Positions 7,693 through 17,154 of a DNA stretch of 64,000 nt are shown here, in pieces. The position numbers and the translations under genes are program-made. How positions within the stretch are numbered: the stretch's first letter is position 1; every line of letters starts with the position of its first letter. The notes under the pieces were generated by a model. The model saw only the letters and a program-made list of their open reading frames with translations, did no database searches and was not told where the DNA came from. The DNA comes from UBA6663 sp044226485 (lineage in GTDB: Bacteria; Chloroflexota; Anaerolineae; Anaerolineales; UBA6663), in the NCBI GenBank assembly GCA_044226485.1, contig JBGAGY010000004.1:186001-250000 (forward strand), read 5' to 3'.

Positions 7693-8745
7693 TCCCGGCA
7701 GCCAGAACGAGAACACAGTCCCCTCGCCCGGGGTCGACGCGACAGAGATGTCGCCACCGTGGGCGCGGATGATCTGCTGGACAATCGTCAGGCCGAGGCC
7801 CGAGCCCTCGACAGGTCGGCCATGCGCGCGCCGGGCCCGGAAGAGTTTGTCGAAGATATAAGGGAGATCGTCGGCCGGGATGCCTTCGCCCGTGTCGGTG
7901 ATCGTGCAGATGACGCGGCCTTCGTCGGCCCGCGCCTCCACGGCCACGGAACCGCCGGAGGGCGTGTACTTCAAGGCGTTATCGAGCAGGTTGAGCACGG
8001 CCTGTTTGAGCCGAGCGCGATCGGCCTGGAGCCGCGGGAGGCCGGGGGTCAGGTTCAGGCTGAGCGCGAGCCCACGCGCCTCGGCCAGATCGCCGACCTG
8101 CAGCACGGCATCCTCCAGCAAGGCGCCCAGGCTGAGCGGACCGCGCTCGAGTTGAAACGACGGCGTCTCGAGACGCGCAAGGGTCAGCAGGTTGTCCACC
8201 AACTGAGTGAGGCGCTTGCCCTCATCACTGATGATGCGAACCGAGGCCTGCCAGCCGACGCGATCGTCCGGATCCTGCCCCAGTTTGGCGGCATGCCCTT
8301 GAATGACGGTCAGTGGCGTCTTCAACTCGTGGCTGACGTTCTGGATGAAGTTGCGATAAAAGGCCTGCTGCCGACCCGCCGCCGAGAGATCCTCAAGCAA
8401 AACCAGCGTGGTCGATCGATCGAGGCGCAGTGCACGCACCTGGTAGGCCTGACCTTCCACGGCCGGGATCGTACGCACGACGTTGCGACCCGTGCGAGTC
8501 GAATCTTCCACGATCGCAGCCAGCTCGGCGCTCTCGCGCCACGGATCCGCGTGCAGGTTGGCGGCATCGACGCGGGCACCCTGGTAGATCAGCGCCGGAT
8601 AGGGCAGCCCCTCCAGCAACGCCCGGCGTTCGCGAGCCACTCGCCCTCGCCCCCAGGCCCAAAGCGCTGCGGCGCCCAACGCCACGAGCCCGAGGGCCAG
8701 CACGCCGAATTCGAGAAAGCCGAAGTAGATGATCGTGTCGTTCAT
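7690..8745 (-). CDS. Sensor histidine kinase, PhoR-like
   Basis: A 351-residue kinase with one N-terminal membrane helix (GVLALGLVALGAAALWAW), a short PAS-like segment, and the HisKA box FIQNVSHELKTPL with the phospho-acceptor His. It has an N box (LLDNALKYTPSGG), a G1 box (DTGEGIPADDLPYIFDKLF) and a G2 box (GSGLGLTIVQQI). The partner response regulator is encoded just upstream, 81 bp away, across a word-built inverted repeat. The gene ends TTCTGGCTGCCGGGATAG, where the TAG also opens the GAAGGGCG-type repeat. The ligand is unknown; the sensor portion is almost entirely cytoplasmic. Confidence 0.92.
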   Translation of the reverse strand: MNDTIIYFGFLEFGVLALGLVALGAAALWAWGRGRVARERRALLEGLPYPALIYQGARVDAANLHADPWRESAELAAIVEDSTRTGRNVVRTIPAVEGQAYQVRALRLDRSTTLVLLEDLSAAGRQQAFYRNFIQNVSHELKTPLTVIQGHAAKLGQDPDDRVGWQASVRIISDEGKRLTQLVDNLLTLARLETPSFQLERGPLSLGALLEDAVLQVGDLAEARGLALSLNLTPGLPRLQADRARLKQAVLNLLDNALKYTPSGGSVAVEARADEGRVICTITDTGEGIPADDLPYIFDKLFRARRAHGRPVEGSGLGLTIVQQIIRAHGGDISVASTPGEGTVFSFWLPG

Positions 8746-8762
8746 AGCAAAGGCTGGTGAGC

Positions 8763-8829
8763 GACGAAGACGAACGACGAAAGTTGGATGGCCATTCTAC
8801 TTACGTCGTTCGTCATTCGTCATTCGTCA
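8763..8829. repeat. GACGAACGACGAA-type inverted repeat between response regulator and kinase genes
   Basis: Left arm gacgaagacgaacgacgaa and right arm ttcgtcattcgtc words pair imperfectly around ggatggccattc. The TGA stop of the response-regulator gene is the first triplet of the right arm read on the minus strand (TGACGAATGACGAA). Confidence 0.65.
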
Positions 8830-9522
8830 CCTTCCCACATCAGCCCCTTCAAACTTATAACCCACCCCGCGCACATTCACGATGTATTGCGGGTTGCGCG
8901 GGTCGGGCTCGAGCTTCTGGCGCAGGACCCAGATGTGCTTCTCGAGTGTCTTGGTTTCGATGTCGCTGTCGCCCGGGATGTCGAAGACCGCTTCAAGCAG
9001 CGCCATCCGTCCGATCGGGCGCCCGGCATTGTTGACCAGATAGGCGAGCAGATCGAACTCGCGCGGCGTCAGGTCGACGGGAGCCCAGGCGTCGTCCCGG
9101 CGAACCGAGACCGAGCGCCGCGCCGTGTCGATCCGCAAGTAGCCGCCGACCTCCTGCTGAGGACGCGGCAGCCTGGCCTTGACGCGCGCGATCAGTTCCC
9201 GGATGTCGAACGGCTTCGACACGTAGTCGCTCGCGCCGAGGCTGAAACCCAACTCGAGATCGCTGACGCTGTCGCGGACGGTGAGGAAGATGATCGGCAC
9301 GGCGTCGCCAGTCTCGCGGATCTTGCGACAGACCGCCAGGCCGTTCGGCTCGGGCATTTCGATGTCGAGCACGATCAGAGCCGGGTGCTCGCTCTCCCAG
9401 AGATACAGGGCCTCGGCGCCGTCGGCCGCCACAAGCACGACGTAGCCTTCACGCTCGAGCGCGGGCTGCACGAACGCCGTGATGTTCGGGTTGTCGTCGG
9501 CGATCAGGATCTTGTGGGCCAC
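8827..9522 (-). CDS. OmpR/PhoB-family response regulator
   Basis: A 231-residue regulator. Receiver domain: acidic pair in LIADDNPN, phospho-acceptor Asp in LIVLDIEMPEPNG, switch Thr in IIFLTVRD and Lys in YVSKPFDIRELI. C-terminal winged helix: LTPREFDLLAYL, then ETKTLEKHIWVLRQKLEP and NVRGVGYKFEG. It is transcribed ahead of its PhoR-like kinase. The genes controlled by it cannot be inferred, although the TolB-like lipoprotein follows in the same direction. Confidence 0.95.
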   Translation of the reverse strand: MAHKILIADDNPNITAFVQPALEREGYVVLVAADGAEALYLWESEHPALIVLDIEMPEPNGLAVCRKIRETGDAVPIIFLTVRDSVSDLELGFSLGASDYVSKPFDIRELIARVKARLPRPQQEVGGYLRIDTARRSVSVRRDDAWAPVDLTPREFDLLAYLVNNAGRPIGRMALLEAVFDIPGDSDIETKTLEKHIWVLRQKLEPDPRNPQYIVNVRGVGYKFEGADVGR

Positions 9523-9574
9523 GTCTGGCTTCCCCCCCGCGGATTATAGGACCGCGATGAATAACCGTTGCGTG

Positions 9575-10549
9575 TCAGTGGAACGACCCCAAGAGCGACT
9601 CGAACGTCTGCCCCTGATGGCTGGTCAACTGTGGATAGGCTGAGTCGCTGGAGTAGGGGTAGACGCTCGGCAGGGTAAAGGGATCCGGATCCGCGAACAT
9701 CACACCTCGATCGCGCCGGGTGTTGCCCGCCACGGCGAAGTCGTATCCAAGACCCCTCAGGATGTCGACGGCGGGCGCCGCGACGGAATCGAACGGGTAA
9801 CACAGGCCGTGGACCTTGTGGCCGGTCTTGGCTTCGATCATGGCGCGCGACTCTTCAGCGTCCTTGCGGATCTCTACGGGCGTCAGCTCCGTGTAGTCGA
9901 TATGCCAGAGCGTGTGGCTCTCGGGCGAGATCACGCCGTCGTCCGCCCATTGCTTGAGAGTGGGCCAGCAGGCGTGCAGGCCGTCGCAATCGTCGCTTGT
10001 GCGACTCGCCAGGATGAAGAAGAGGCCGTGCTGGCCGTTGGCGCGCAGTGCCGGCACGACGACGTTGATGTAGTCATCGAAGTGACTCTGAGCGACGTCG
10101 AAGCGGAGGACGACCGAGCGCGCCGGGACGTTGGCCTCGCCGCGGACGTAGGCAGCAAACTCGGCGCCGGTCAGTGTGCGATAGCCGTTCGCGGCCAGCC
10201 AGTTGAGTTGGGCCAGGAACCACTCGGTGCGCATCGTGGTCTGTTCGCCCGATGCGTACGTGCTGTAGTGATACTCGATCACAGGGACGCGTTCGGCGAC
10301 CTCGGTCGGCATGACCGGCATGGCGGTCGGTGCTGTCGTGGCGGTCGTTGGCGTCGGCGTCGGCACTGTGGCGACAGGCTGCGAAACGGGTGTGGACACT
10401 GACGGCCGCGTGGGCTGCGGGGCTGCCGCCTCCAGCGGAGCGACTGACGGCGTCATGTGGGTGACCTCGGGCGCGCTGACCGGAGGAACACAGGCGATCA
10501 AACTCGCGGCGCACAGCCAGGTCATGAACGAACGCGCAAAAGTCGACAT
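9575..10549 (-). CDS. Polysaccharide deacetylase-like (NodB fold) lipoprotein
   Basis: About 324 residues with lipobox SLIACVPP followed by a long Pro/Thr/Ala linker. The NodB region includes VPVIEYHYSTYASGEQTTM near the start, ARSVVLRFDVAQSHFDDY at motif 1, the metal-binding PESHTLWHIDYTEL at motif 2, and KVHGLCYPFDS at motif 3. The usual TFDDG of motif 1 reads RFDVA: the first Asp is present but the second, a metal ligand, is not. The enzyme may be altered or inactive. A GTG at 10558 could add three residues; I prefer the ATG at 10549. It follows a small secreted protein gene with no gap. Confidence 0.8.
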   Translation of the reverse strand: MSTFARSFMTWLCAASLIACVPPVSAPEVTHMTPSVAPLEAAAPQPTRPSVSTPVSQPVATVPTPTPTTATTAPTAMPVMPTEVAERVPVIEYHYSTYASGEQTTMRTEWFLAQLNWLAANGYRTLTGAEFAAYVRGEANVPARSVVLRFDVAQSHFDDYINVVVPALRANGQHGLFFILASRTSDDCDGLHACWPTLKQWADDGVISPESHTLWHIDYTELTPVEIRKDAEESRAMIEAKTGHKVHGLCYPFDSVAAPAVDILRGLGYDFAVAGNTRRDRGVMFADPDPFTLPSVYPYSSDSAYPQLTSHQGQTFESLLGSFH

Positions 10550-10558
10550 GAAACACAC

Positions 10559-11062
10559 TTAGCGGCAATCGGCCCAGAACGCCGTCGATGTCAGGCCGGG
10601 ATCGTCGACAGCGGTGCCGTCGCTCAGTCGCAAAACCAACAGCCCCCCAGAGTCCAGCGTCAGGGCGCCGAGGCCTAGATCGGGCTTGAACAGCCAGGTC
10701 CCGGTCGCCGCCGGGTCGACCATCGTCGACCAGCTGACACGATCGCGAGTCGCATCGATGGCGTGCAACCTGCCCTGCCCATCGCGGGTCAACAACAGCG
10801 CGCCGTCCGGCGTCCAGGTCATATCTGCGACGCCGGGCATCGACCAGAACGACGTGCGCGTCAGCGTCTCGCGATCAGCGAGGAGCACACCATCAGCCAG
10901 CGCGAACGCGAGTCGCGGCGCTGCGGCATCGAGGGCGGCGTCCGTCAGCGGCCCGGCGTCGGCCGGCAGCGTCGTCGGGCACAACGGCCAGGCGTGAGGG
11001 CCGAAGGCGCCGGCGACAAGCACCGCAAGAAACAGGATCGTGCTGAACCAGCGCAGAGCCAC
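10559..11062 (-). CDS. Small secreted propeller-like protein of unknown function
   Basis: A 167-residue protein with an N-terminal signal peptide (STILFLAVLVAGAFG). The rest contains WD40/PQQ-like strands such as DMTWTPDGALLLTRDGQGRL and GLLVLRLSDGTAV. Length suffices for only three blades, so it may be a fragment of a propeller or a small partner protein. The start is a GTG with GAGGTG six bases upstream. It ends directly in front of the deacetylase-like gene, so the two are probably co-translated. I recognise no named family. Confidence 0.6.
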   Translation of the reverse strand: MALRWFSTILFLAVLVAGAFGPHAWPLCPTTLPADAGPLTDAALDAAAPRLAFALADGVLLADRETLTRTSFWSMPGVADMTWTPDGALLLTRDGQGRLHAIDATRDRVSWSTMVDPAATGTWLFKPDLGLGALTLDSGGLLVLRLSDGTAVDDPGLTSTAFWADCR

Positions 11063-11156
11063 CGAACACCTCTTCCCCCATACCTGAACTCAGGATGGCG
11101 GAGGAGAGTTACGGAGTGGTCTCGCTCAGGTCACCGCGCGGTTACCGTTCCTCGAT

Positions 11157-11188
11157 TGTAAAAGGCGTCGGGGCCCGAAGGCCCCGAC
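11157..11188 (-). terminator. Intrinsic terminator of rnpB
   Basis: Perfect hairpin 11167-11188 (GTCGGGGCCTTCGGGCCCCG on the minus strand, TTCG loop) followed by CGCCTTTTAC. It lies 8 nt after the RNase P RNA 3' end. Confidence 0.8.
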
Positions 11189-11196
11189 ACGAAGTT

Positions 11197-11559
11197 CCAA
11201 GTCAGCCCGTAAGCCGCGTTCTGTTTTAGGCGATCATCTCTCTGGGCCGGCCATTGCTGGACGGCTCTAGCAGCCTACCCGGGGTTCGAATGCTGCGAGC
11301 CGCAACTCACCCCTGCTTGGCCTTGCTCCCGACGGGGGATACCTGGCCGCCCGCGTTGCCGCGAACGCCGGTGAGCTCTTACCTCACCGTTTCACCCTTG
11401 CCGGGTTGCCCCGGCGCTACGCTTCTCTGTGGCCCTGTACCTGCAGGTCACCCCGCACCGGGCGTTACCCGGCGTCGTGCTCTATGGAGCGCGGACTTTC
11501 CTCGAATGCGGCTGCCGGCTTGCGCCGACGTCGCACCCGCGATCACCCGGCCGACTTGG
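11197..11559 (-). ncRNA. rnpB: RNase P RNA, bacterial type A
   Basis: The minus strand carries the universal GAGGAAAGTCCGCGCTCC (CR-I) and ends with ACAGAACGCGGCTTACGGGC (CR-V), then TGACTTGG. The 5' end CCAAGTCGGC pairs with the 3' end GCTGACTTGG to close helix P1, giving a 363-nt RNA. Internal helices such as GCCGGGGCAACCCGGC and GGTGAAACGGTGAGG with its partner match the family. RNase P RNA is the catalytic subunit that removes tRNA 5' leaders. A TATAAT box sits seven bases before the 5' end and a hairpin with a T-rich tail follows the 3' end. Confidence 0.97.
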
Positions 11560-11565
11560 ATCCGT

Positions 11566-11571
11566 ATTATA
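11566..11571 (-). promoter_or_regulatory. -10 element of the rnpB promoter
   Basis: A perfect TATAAT on the minus strand at 11571-11566, six bases before the inferred RNA 5' end at 11559. The -35 region (GCGACA-like, around 11593-11588) is weak. Confidence 0.65.
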
Positions 11572-11626
11572 AGGCGTATGCGAACCGTGTCGCCGATGGG
11601 CGTGAGCGAGGTGTGAGTCAAAGACT

Positions 11627-11740
11627 CTGGCCGCGGATTGCGCGGTTTACGCGGATGATGCGAAGCCTCGGTAGCAGTTCCCTACTGGGATGCCTCCCGC
11701 GTAAGGCGAACTCATCCGCGAGACCCGCAGCCGGAGTCTT
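11627..11740. repeat. CGCGGAT-type imperfect inverted repeat downstream of the STAS gene
   Basis: Left arm aaagactctggccgcggatt and right arm cgcagccggagtcttacg pair at their outer ends. The inner part is made of GCGGAT/ATCCGC words (cgcggatgatgcg against actcatccgcg). It lies between the rnpB promoter and the STAS stop and could act as terminator for the partner-switch operon. Confidence 0.5.
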
Positions 11741-11746
11741 ACGGGA

Positions 11747-12085
11747 TCAACCCAACGCGGTGACGGCGTCGTCGACGGTGTCGAAGATCGGCAGGATGGT
11801 GTCGAGGAGCGTGAGACGCAAAGCGGTCCGCGCCTGCGAGCGAGTGGCGGCCAGGTTGAGCCCGCCGCCGGCCTGACGCAGGGCTTTGAGGCCCGCGACG
11901 AGGACCGACAGCCCCGATGAGTCGAGGAAACTGACCGCGCTCATGTCCAACGTCACGCGCTGAACGCCGCGGTGAGTCAGTTGGACAAGGTGTTCGCGTA
12001 GCAATTGACAGGTCTCGGCATCGAGACGACCTGTCACGCGCACCACAACCTTTTGAACCGTCCTTGGCTCGGTCTCGATCTCCAT
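11747..12085 (-). CDS. STAS-domain anti-sigma factor antagonist (RsbV-like)
   Basis: A 112-residue single STAS domain. LDMSAVSFLDSSGLSVLVAGL holds the conserved Asp-Ser-Ser-Gly; the Ser would be phosphorylated by an RsbW/SpoIIAB-type kinase and dephosphorylated by a PP2C phosphatase. Exactly such a phosphatase-kinase fusion is encoded 36 bp upstream in the same operon. No sigma factor is in the window, so the final output of the switch is unknown; it could be a sigma factor elsewhere or another partner protein. Confidence 0.9.
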   Translation of the reverse strand: MEIETEPRTVQKVVVRVTGRLDAETCQLLREHLVQLTHRGVQRVTLDMSAVSFLDSSGLSVLVAGLKALRQAGGGLNLAATRSQARTALRLTLLDTILPIFDTVDDAVTALG

Positions 12086-12121
12086 GTCACCACTTTCTTC
12101 GTTGTCGCGCGTTGTCAGCCT

Positions 12122-14038
12122 TCAACGGGCCGTGCCCAACGGCAGGCGCCGCTCAAGTTTCCAGACATTCCGGCCGGAGGCCAGCCGCTCGTAGTGAAGC
12201 ACGTCCATCACCGTGCGGATGACGGTCAGGCCGTATCCGCCCTCGCGTGCCTGACCAAGTGCATCCTTGAAGGCTTCGGGCTGATTGAGTTTCAGCCGGT
12301 CGAAGACGGCCTCGCCGCGATCGACAGTCTCGACGATCAGGTGCTCGTCGGTGGCGGTCAACAGGCCGAAGATCATGCCTTGATCGTCTTCGCCATACGC
12401 GTGGCGAATGATGTTGGTCAGGTGTTCGACGACGGCCAGCGTGGTCTCGTGCAGCCAGATCTCACAGTCGGGGCGCACCGCCCACGAGCCGAGCAGATCG
12501 AGCAGTTGCATCTGCACCTTCTCGACTTCGCCGTAGCGCGTCGAGATGACGAAAGAGCGGTGCGACCGGCGCTCGGTAAAACGCGGTTGGCGACGCACCA
12601 CGAGCACGGCCATGTCGTCGCGCATGGCTTCTTCGCGCCGGTGCACATCGACGGCCTGCAGCAGGGTCTGCAAAATGAGATCCGCCGGCGCGGCATGCAC
12701 AGCCAGCAGCGCGTCTTCGATGCCCTGCCATCCGAAGAGCCGTCCGTCAGGGTCTTCGGCCTCGGTGATGCCGTCGCTGTAGAGGATCAAGACATCGCCG
12801 GGCATGAAGTCGAGCACCTGTTCGGTGAGCGCCGCTTCGGGGGCGAGGCCGAGCGGCAGGTTAGTGCTGCCGATCTCGGCGGAGACGCGCGCCCGGCTCT
12901 GCCAGTAGAGGGCTGGCGTATGCCCGGCGCTGGCCAATGAGAGGCGGCCCGTCGCGGGGTCGAGCACGACGAGCGTGGCCGTGGCGAACGTCGATAGACG
13001 CTCGAGGTCGCTGCGCAACGCTTGATTGGCGCGCGCCAGCGCCGACCCCGCCGACGGCATGGCGAGCACCTGGCCGCGCAGTTCCGCGCGCACGAGCGAG
13101 TTGAGCAGCGCTGCGGGCATGCCCTTGCCGGCGACATCGCCCATCATGATGCCGTAGCGGCCGTCGGCGCAGGTGACCACGTCGTAGAAGTCCCCGCCGA
13201 CCTGTGCGGCCGGGAGCACGATGCCCGCGATCTCACAGCCGGCGGGCTGCGGCAACTGGCTGGGCAGCAGGCTGGCCTGGATCTGGGCCGCGATCTCGAG
13301 TTCCTGGCGCAGCCGCGAGCTCGCCGACAAACGACGCTGCAGCGCGATGGCATCGATCAGAGCGCCCACCTGCCCCGCCAGGTTCTCGATGAGCTGGCGT
13401 TCGCGCGCGAGGAACACGCCGGGCTCAGGACCGGCCAGGCCGAAGGCGACTTCGCCGCCCGTGTCGAGCGGCATGCGTACAGCGAGCACCGGCGGCAGGT
13501 GATCGTTGCGCAGCACCACGCCGTCGCTGAGGGCCAGGAGCTCCAACCAGTTGAGCAGCGTCTCCTCGGCCAGCGGGCGGGCCGTGTGGCGGATGTAGTC
13601 GGAGCCGGTGCGCACCACAACGAAAGCGTTCTCGCAGCGGAAGGTCGTCTGCATCAAGGCGCCGAGCCGCTCCGCGACGACGGAGACCGAGCTGTTCAGC
13701 GTGCCGATCTTGAGCGCTTCATATAAGAAAGCAATTTGGTTCCAGGCGTTCAGCACCTCGTCGGCCAGGCCGCCCGCGACCCGGCGTTCGCCAAACGCGG
13801 CTCCGATCATCTCGAGCACAGCGCGCTCACGCGCTGTCACGTCCTGGATCGAGGTCACACCGGGGATGGATAGCCAGCCCAACAGATCGTCGTCGTAGCG
13901 AACGGGAAGCGCGTTCGGGTCATGCGCGGCGCCGCTTTCGACAGGCGTCCACGTCGCAGCACGGCCGGCCACCTGCGTGAACCAGCGCGCCGGATCGGCG
14001 TCGAGGCCAAGGCGGGCGGCGTCAATCCCGTCGGCCAT
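12122..14038 (-). CDS. GAF / SpoIIE-PP2C phosphatase / RsbW-like ATPase fusion
   Basis: A product of about 638 residues. Residues to about 240 form a sensor part that includes a GAF-like region. SpoIIE-type PP2C follows with all metal-binding motifs: VGGDFYDVV, MGDVAGKGMPAALL, LYSDGITEA and MRDDMAVLV. The last 140 residues are an HATPase_c_2 anti-sigma-kinase-like domain, with N box VVEHLTNIIRHAYG and a glycine-rich lid GGYGLTVIRTVMD. Phosphatase (RsbU) and kinase (RsbW) activities on the same STAS partner are thus joined in one chain. I choose the ATG at 14038, which has AGGA upstream and overlaps the response-regulator gene by 17 bp. A longer frame to 14104 would overlap 83 bp. Confidence 0.88.
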   Translation of the reverse strand: MADGIDAARLGLDADPARWFTQVAGRAATWTPVESGAAHDPNALPVRYDDDLLGWLSIPGVTSIQDVTARERAVLEMIGAAFGERRVAGGLADEVLNAWNQIAFLYEALKIGTLNSSVSVVAERLGALMQTTFRCENAFVVVRTGSDYIRHTARPLAEETLLNWLELLALSDGVVLRNDHLPPVLAVRMPLDTGGEVAFGLAGPEPGVFLARERQLIENLAGQVGALIDAIALQRRLSASSRLRQELEIAAQIQASLLPSQLPQPAGCEIAGIVLPAAQVGGDFYDVVTCADGRYGIMMGDVAGKGMPAALLNSLVRAELRGQVLAMPSAGSALARANQALRSDLERLSTFATATLVVLDPATGRLSLASAGHTPALYWQSRARVSAEIGSTNLPLGLAPEAALTEQVLDFMPGDVLILYSDGITEAEDPDGRLFGWQGIEDALLAVHAAPADLILQTLLQAVDVHRREEAMRDDMAVLVVRRQPRFTERRSHRSFVISTRYGEVEKVQMQLLDLLGSWAVRPDCEIWLHETTLAVVEHLTNIIRHAYGEDDQGMIFGLLTATDEHLIVETVDRGEAVFDRLKLNQPEAFKDALGQAREGGYGLTVIRTVMDVLHYERLASGRNVWKLERRLPLGTAR

Positions 14039-14429
14039 GGTCCTGTGAGCCAGCCGTGTCGCTGAGGGCGGCCCGCACGGCGGCGACGAACTGGGCCTGG
14101 GCAAAGGGCTTGTACAGACACGTGGTCGCCCCGAGGGCGAGCGCGAGATCGACCTGGTTCTGTTGGCCGGCGCCCGTGATGAGAATCACGGGGATATTCG
14201 CCAGATCGGGCTCGGCCTTGAGGGCATGCAGCAGTTGCAGGCCGTTGAGCTGAGGCATCATCAGGTCGGTGATGATCAGGTCGGGCCTGTCGGCGCGCGC
14301 GCGGTTGAGGATGTCGAGCGCGGTGCCGTACAGACTCAGGCGATGGCCTTCATGGCGCAGGATCAACTCGATCAAACGCCGGATCGAGGGATCATCATCG
14401 ATGACGACGATATGCCGCGGCGCGATCAT
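14022..14429 (-). CDS. Stand-alone CheY-like response regulator
   Basis: A 135-residue single receiver domain. Acidic pair in IVVIDDDPSIRRL, phospho-Asp in LIITDLMMPQLNGLQLL, Thr in VILITGAGQ and Lys in CLYKPFAQAQFV. There is no output domain, so it should act by protein contact, most simply on the phosphatase encoded by the overlapping downstream gene. Its ATG overlaps the stop of the phospholipid-synthase-like gene in an ATGA. Confidence 0.93.
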   Translation of the reverse strand: MIAPRHIVVIDDDPSIRRLIELILRHEGHRLSLYGTALDILNRARADRPDLIITDLMMPQLNGLQLLHALKAEPDLANIPVILITGAGQQNQVDLALALGATTCLYKPFAQAQFVAAVRAALSDTAGSQDHGRRD

Positions 14430-15166
14430 GGCGTGCGCCTCCTGCCGAAGTGAAGATAGAAGGACAGGGCCGTGTAGTAGATCGGATAGAAGAACGAGAG
14501 CCAGAACAGCCAGGGGTTCGGCGACTCGAAGTTCATGAGCAGCAGGACGAGGATCAAGCCCCAGATGGCGCCAAGCACCAGCGTAGCCGGCCGCCAGAAG
14601 CGGGTCTTTGTGGCGTACACGTACTTGATCGGCACGAAGACAAGGAAGGCCAGCACGAGAAGGATAGCGGCATTGACATCGACCGGCAGCTTGAGCCAGT
14701 ACAGATAGAGGACGACGATGTTCCAGTAATTCGGAAAGCCCGTGAAGAATCCGTCTTCGGTCTTGGCCCAGTCCTGACAGAAACCGAATGCGGCGGCCAG
14801 GAGCACAATCCCCAACGAGACAAACCCCGCGCCCGACACGATGCCATATTCGTAGGCAAAGAACATCGGGATGAAGACGTAAGTCAGATAGTCGGTGATG
14901 TCGTCGAGCTTGCGGCCGTCGAAGCGGGGCGTCCAGCGCGACACTTCCCACCTGCGCGCGAGGACGCCGTCGGTCGAGTCAATGAAGATCGCGATGCTCA
15001 ACCAGATAAAGACATTCCGCGGATTCTGATCGATGATCGCGATGAGGGCGCAAAACGCCGCGATATTGCCCAGGGCCGTGTAAAGATGCACCAGCCAGGC
15101 ACGAGCGACCTTAAATCGGTTGCCCGAGACAGGGTCGACTGAACGTGAGGAATGCGAGGTGGCCAT
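14426..15166 (-). CDS. CDP-alcohol phosphatidyltransferase, phosphatidylcholine-synthase-like
   Basis: A 246-residue membrane protein with about eight helices. The CDP-alcohol phosphotransferase signature is complete: DSTDGVLARRWEVSRW followed by FDGRKLDDITDYLTYVF. The sequence after the last Asp (DYLTYVFIP) resembles bacterial phosphatidylcholine synthases (Pcs), which condense CDP-diacylglycerol with choline. That assignment is by resemblance only; other CDP-alcohol head groups are possible. It heads a four-gene operon with a response regulator, an RsbU/RsbW-like fusion and a STAS protein, an unusual partner set for a lipid enzyme. Confidence 0.8.
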   Translation of the reverse strand: MATSHSSRSVDPVSGNRFKVARAWLVHLYTALGNIAAFCALIAIIDQNPRNVFIWLSIAIFIDSTDGVLARRWEVSRWTPRFDGRKLDDITDYLTYVFIPMFFAYEYGIVSGAGFVSLGIVLLAAAFGFCQDWAKTEDGFFTGFPNYWNIVVLYLYWLKLPVDVNAAILLVLAFLVFVPIKYVYATKTRFWRPATLVLGAIWGLILVLLLMNFESPNPWLFWLSFFYPIYYTALSFYLHFGRRRTP

Positions 15167-15232
15167 AATTGGGGTTGGGCGGCGTCAGTATCTCAATGAA
15201 CCCGAATCACGTCAAATCGGCGCATCACCAAT

Positions 15233-15275
15233 TGGATTCTGCCGCGATTTCGCGGATTGCGCGGACCGTATTGGC
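15233..15275. repeat. CGCGGAT-word fragment upstream of aceB
   Basis: gattctgccgcgatttcgcg followed by gattgcgcggacc resembles the arms of the elements at 17078 and 27589 but has no clear complementary arm nearby. It is probably a decayed copy. The rest of the 280-bp gap between 15167 and 15447 shows nothing beyond a possible TATACT box for aceB. Confidence 0.4.
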
Positions 15276-15447
15276 CCGACGGCTCGCTCGGGACAACCGC
15301 AACCGTTCGAAGAAAGCCAGCAGTCGGCTCGACCCACGCTCAATGAAGAGGCCAGAGGCTTACGGAATACCGTGAGGCCGATCCGTCAACACGAGATCGG
15401 GTGCTCTGCGTGCTATACTGCCGCCACCCCGCCCCTTCGAGGAGCCT

Positions 15448-17055
<1,608 letters not shown>

Positions 17056-17077
17056 CAGTCGGAAAGCTCATTGATGC

Positions 17078-17154
17078 AGCCGCGGATTTTGCGGATGACG
17101 CAGACGGGTTGGACCCCAATCCCCCATCTGCGCAGTCCGCGAAATCCACGGCTA
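17078..17154. repeat. CGCGGAT-type palindrome between aceB and the AAA ATPase gene
   Basis: Arms of about 31 bp (agccgcggattttgcggatg against catctgcgcagtccgcgaaa and neighbours) pair with a handful of mismatches around ttggaccccaat. The genes converge here. The right arm ends in the TAG stop of the AAA gene (TTAGCCGTGGATTTCGCGG on the minus strand). Confidence 0.7.

Noticed and set aside
14038..14104. Upstream start for the PP2C fusion
   Set aside because: It would extend the overlap with the response-regulator gene to 83 bp and adds an unconserved Pro/Ser-rich leader, while the ATG at 14038 has a suitable AGGA.
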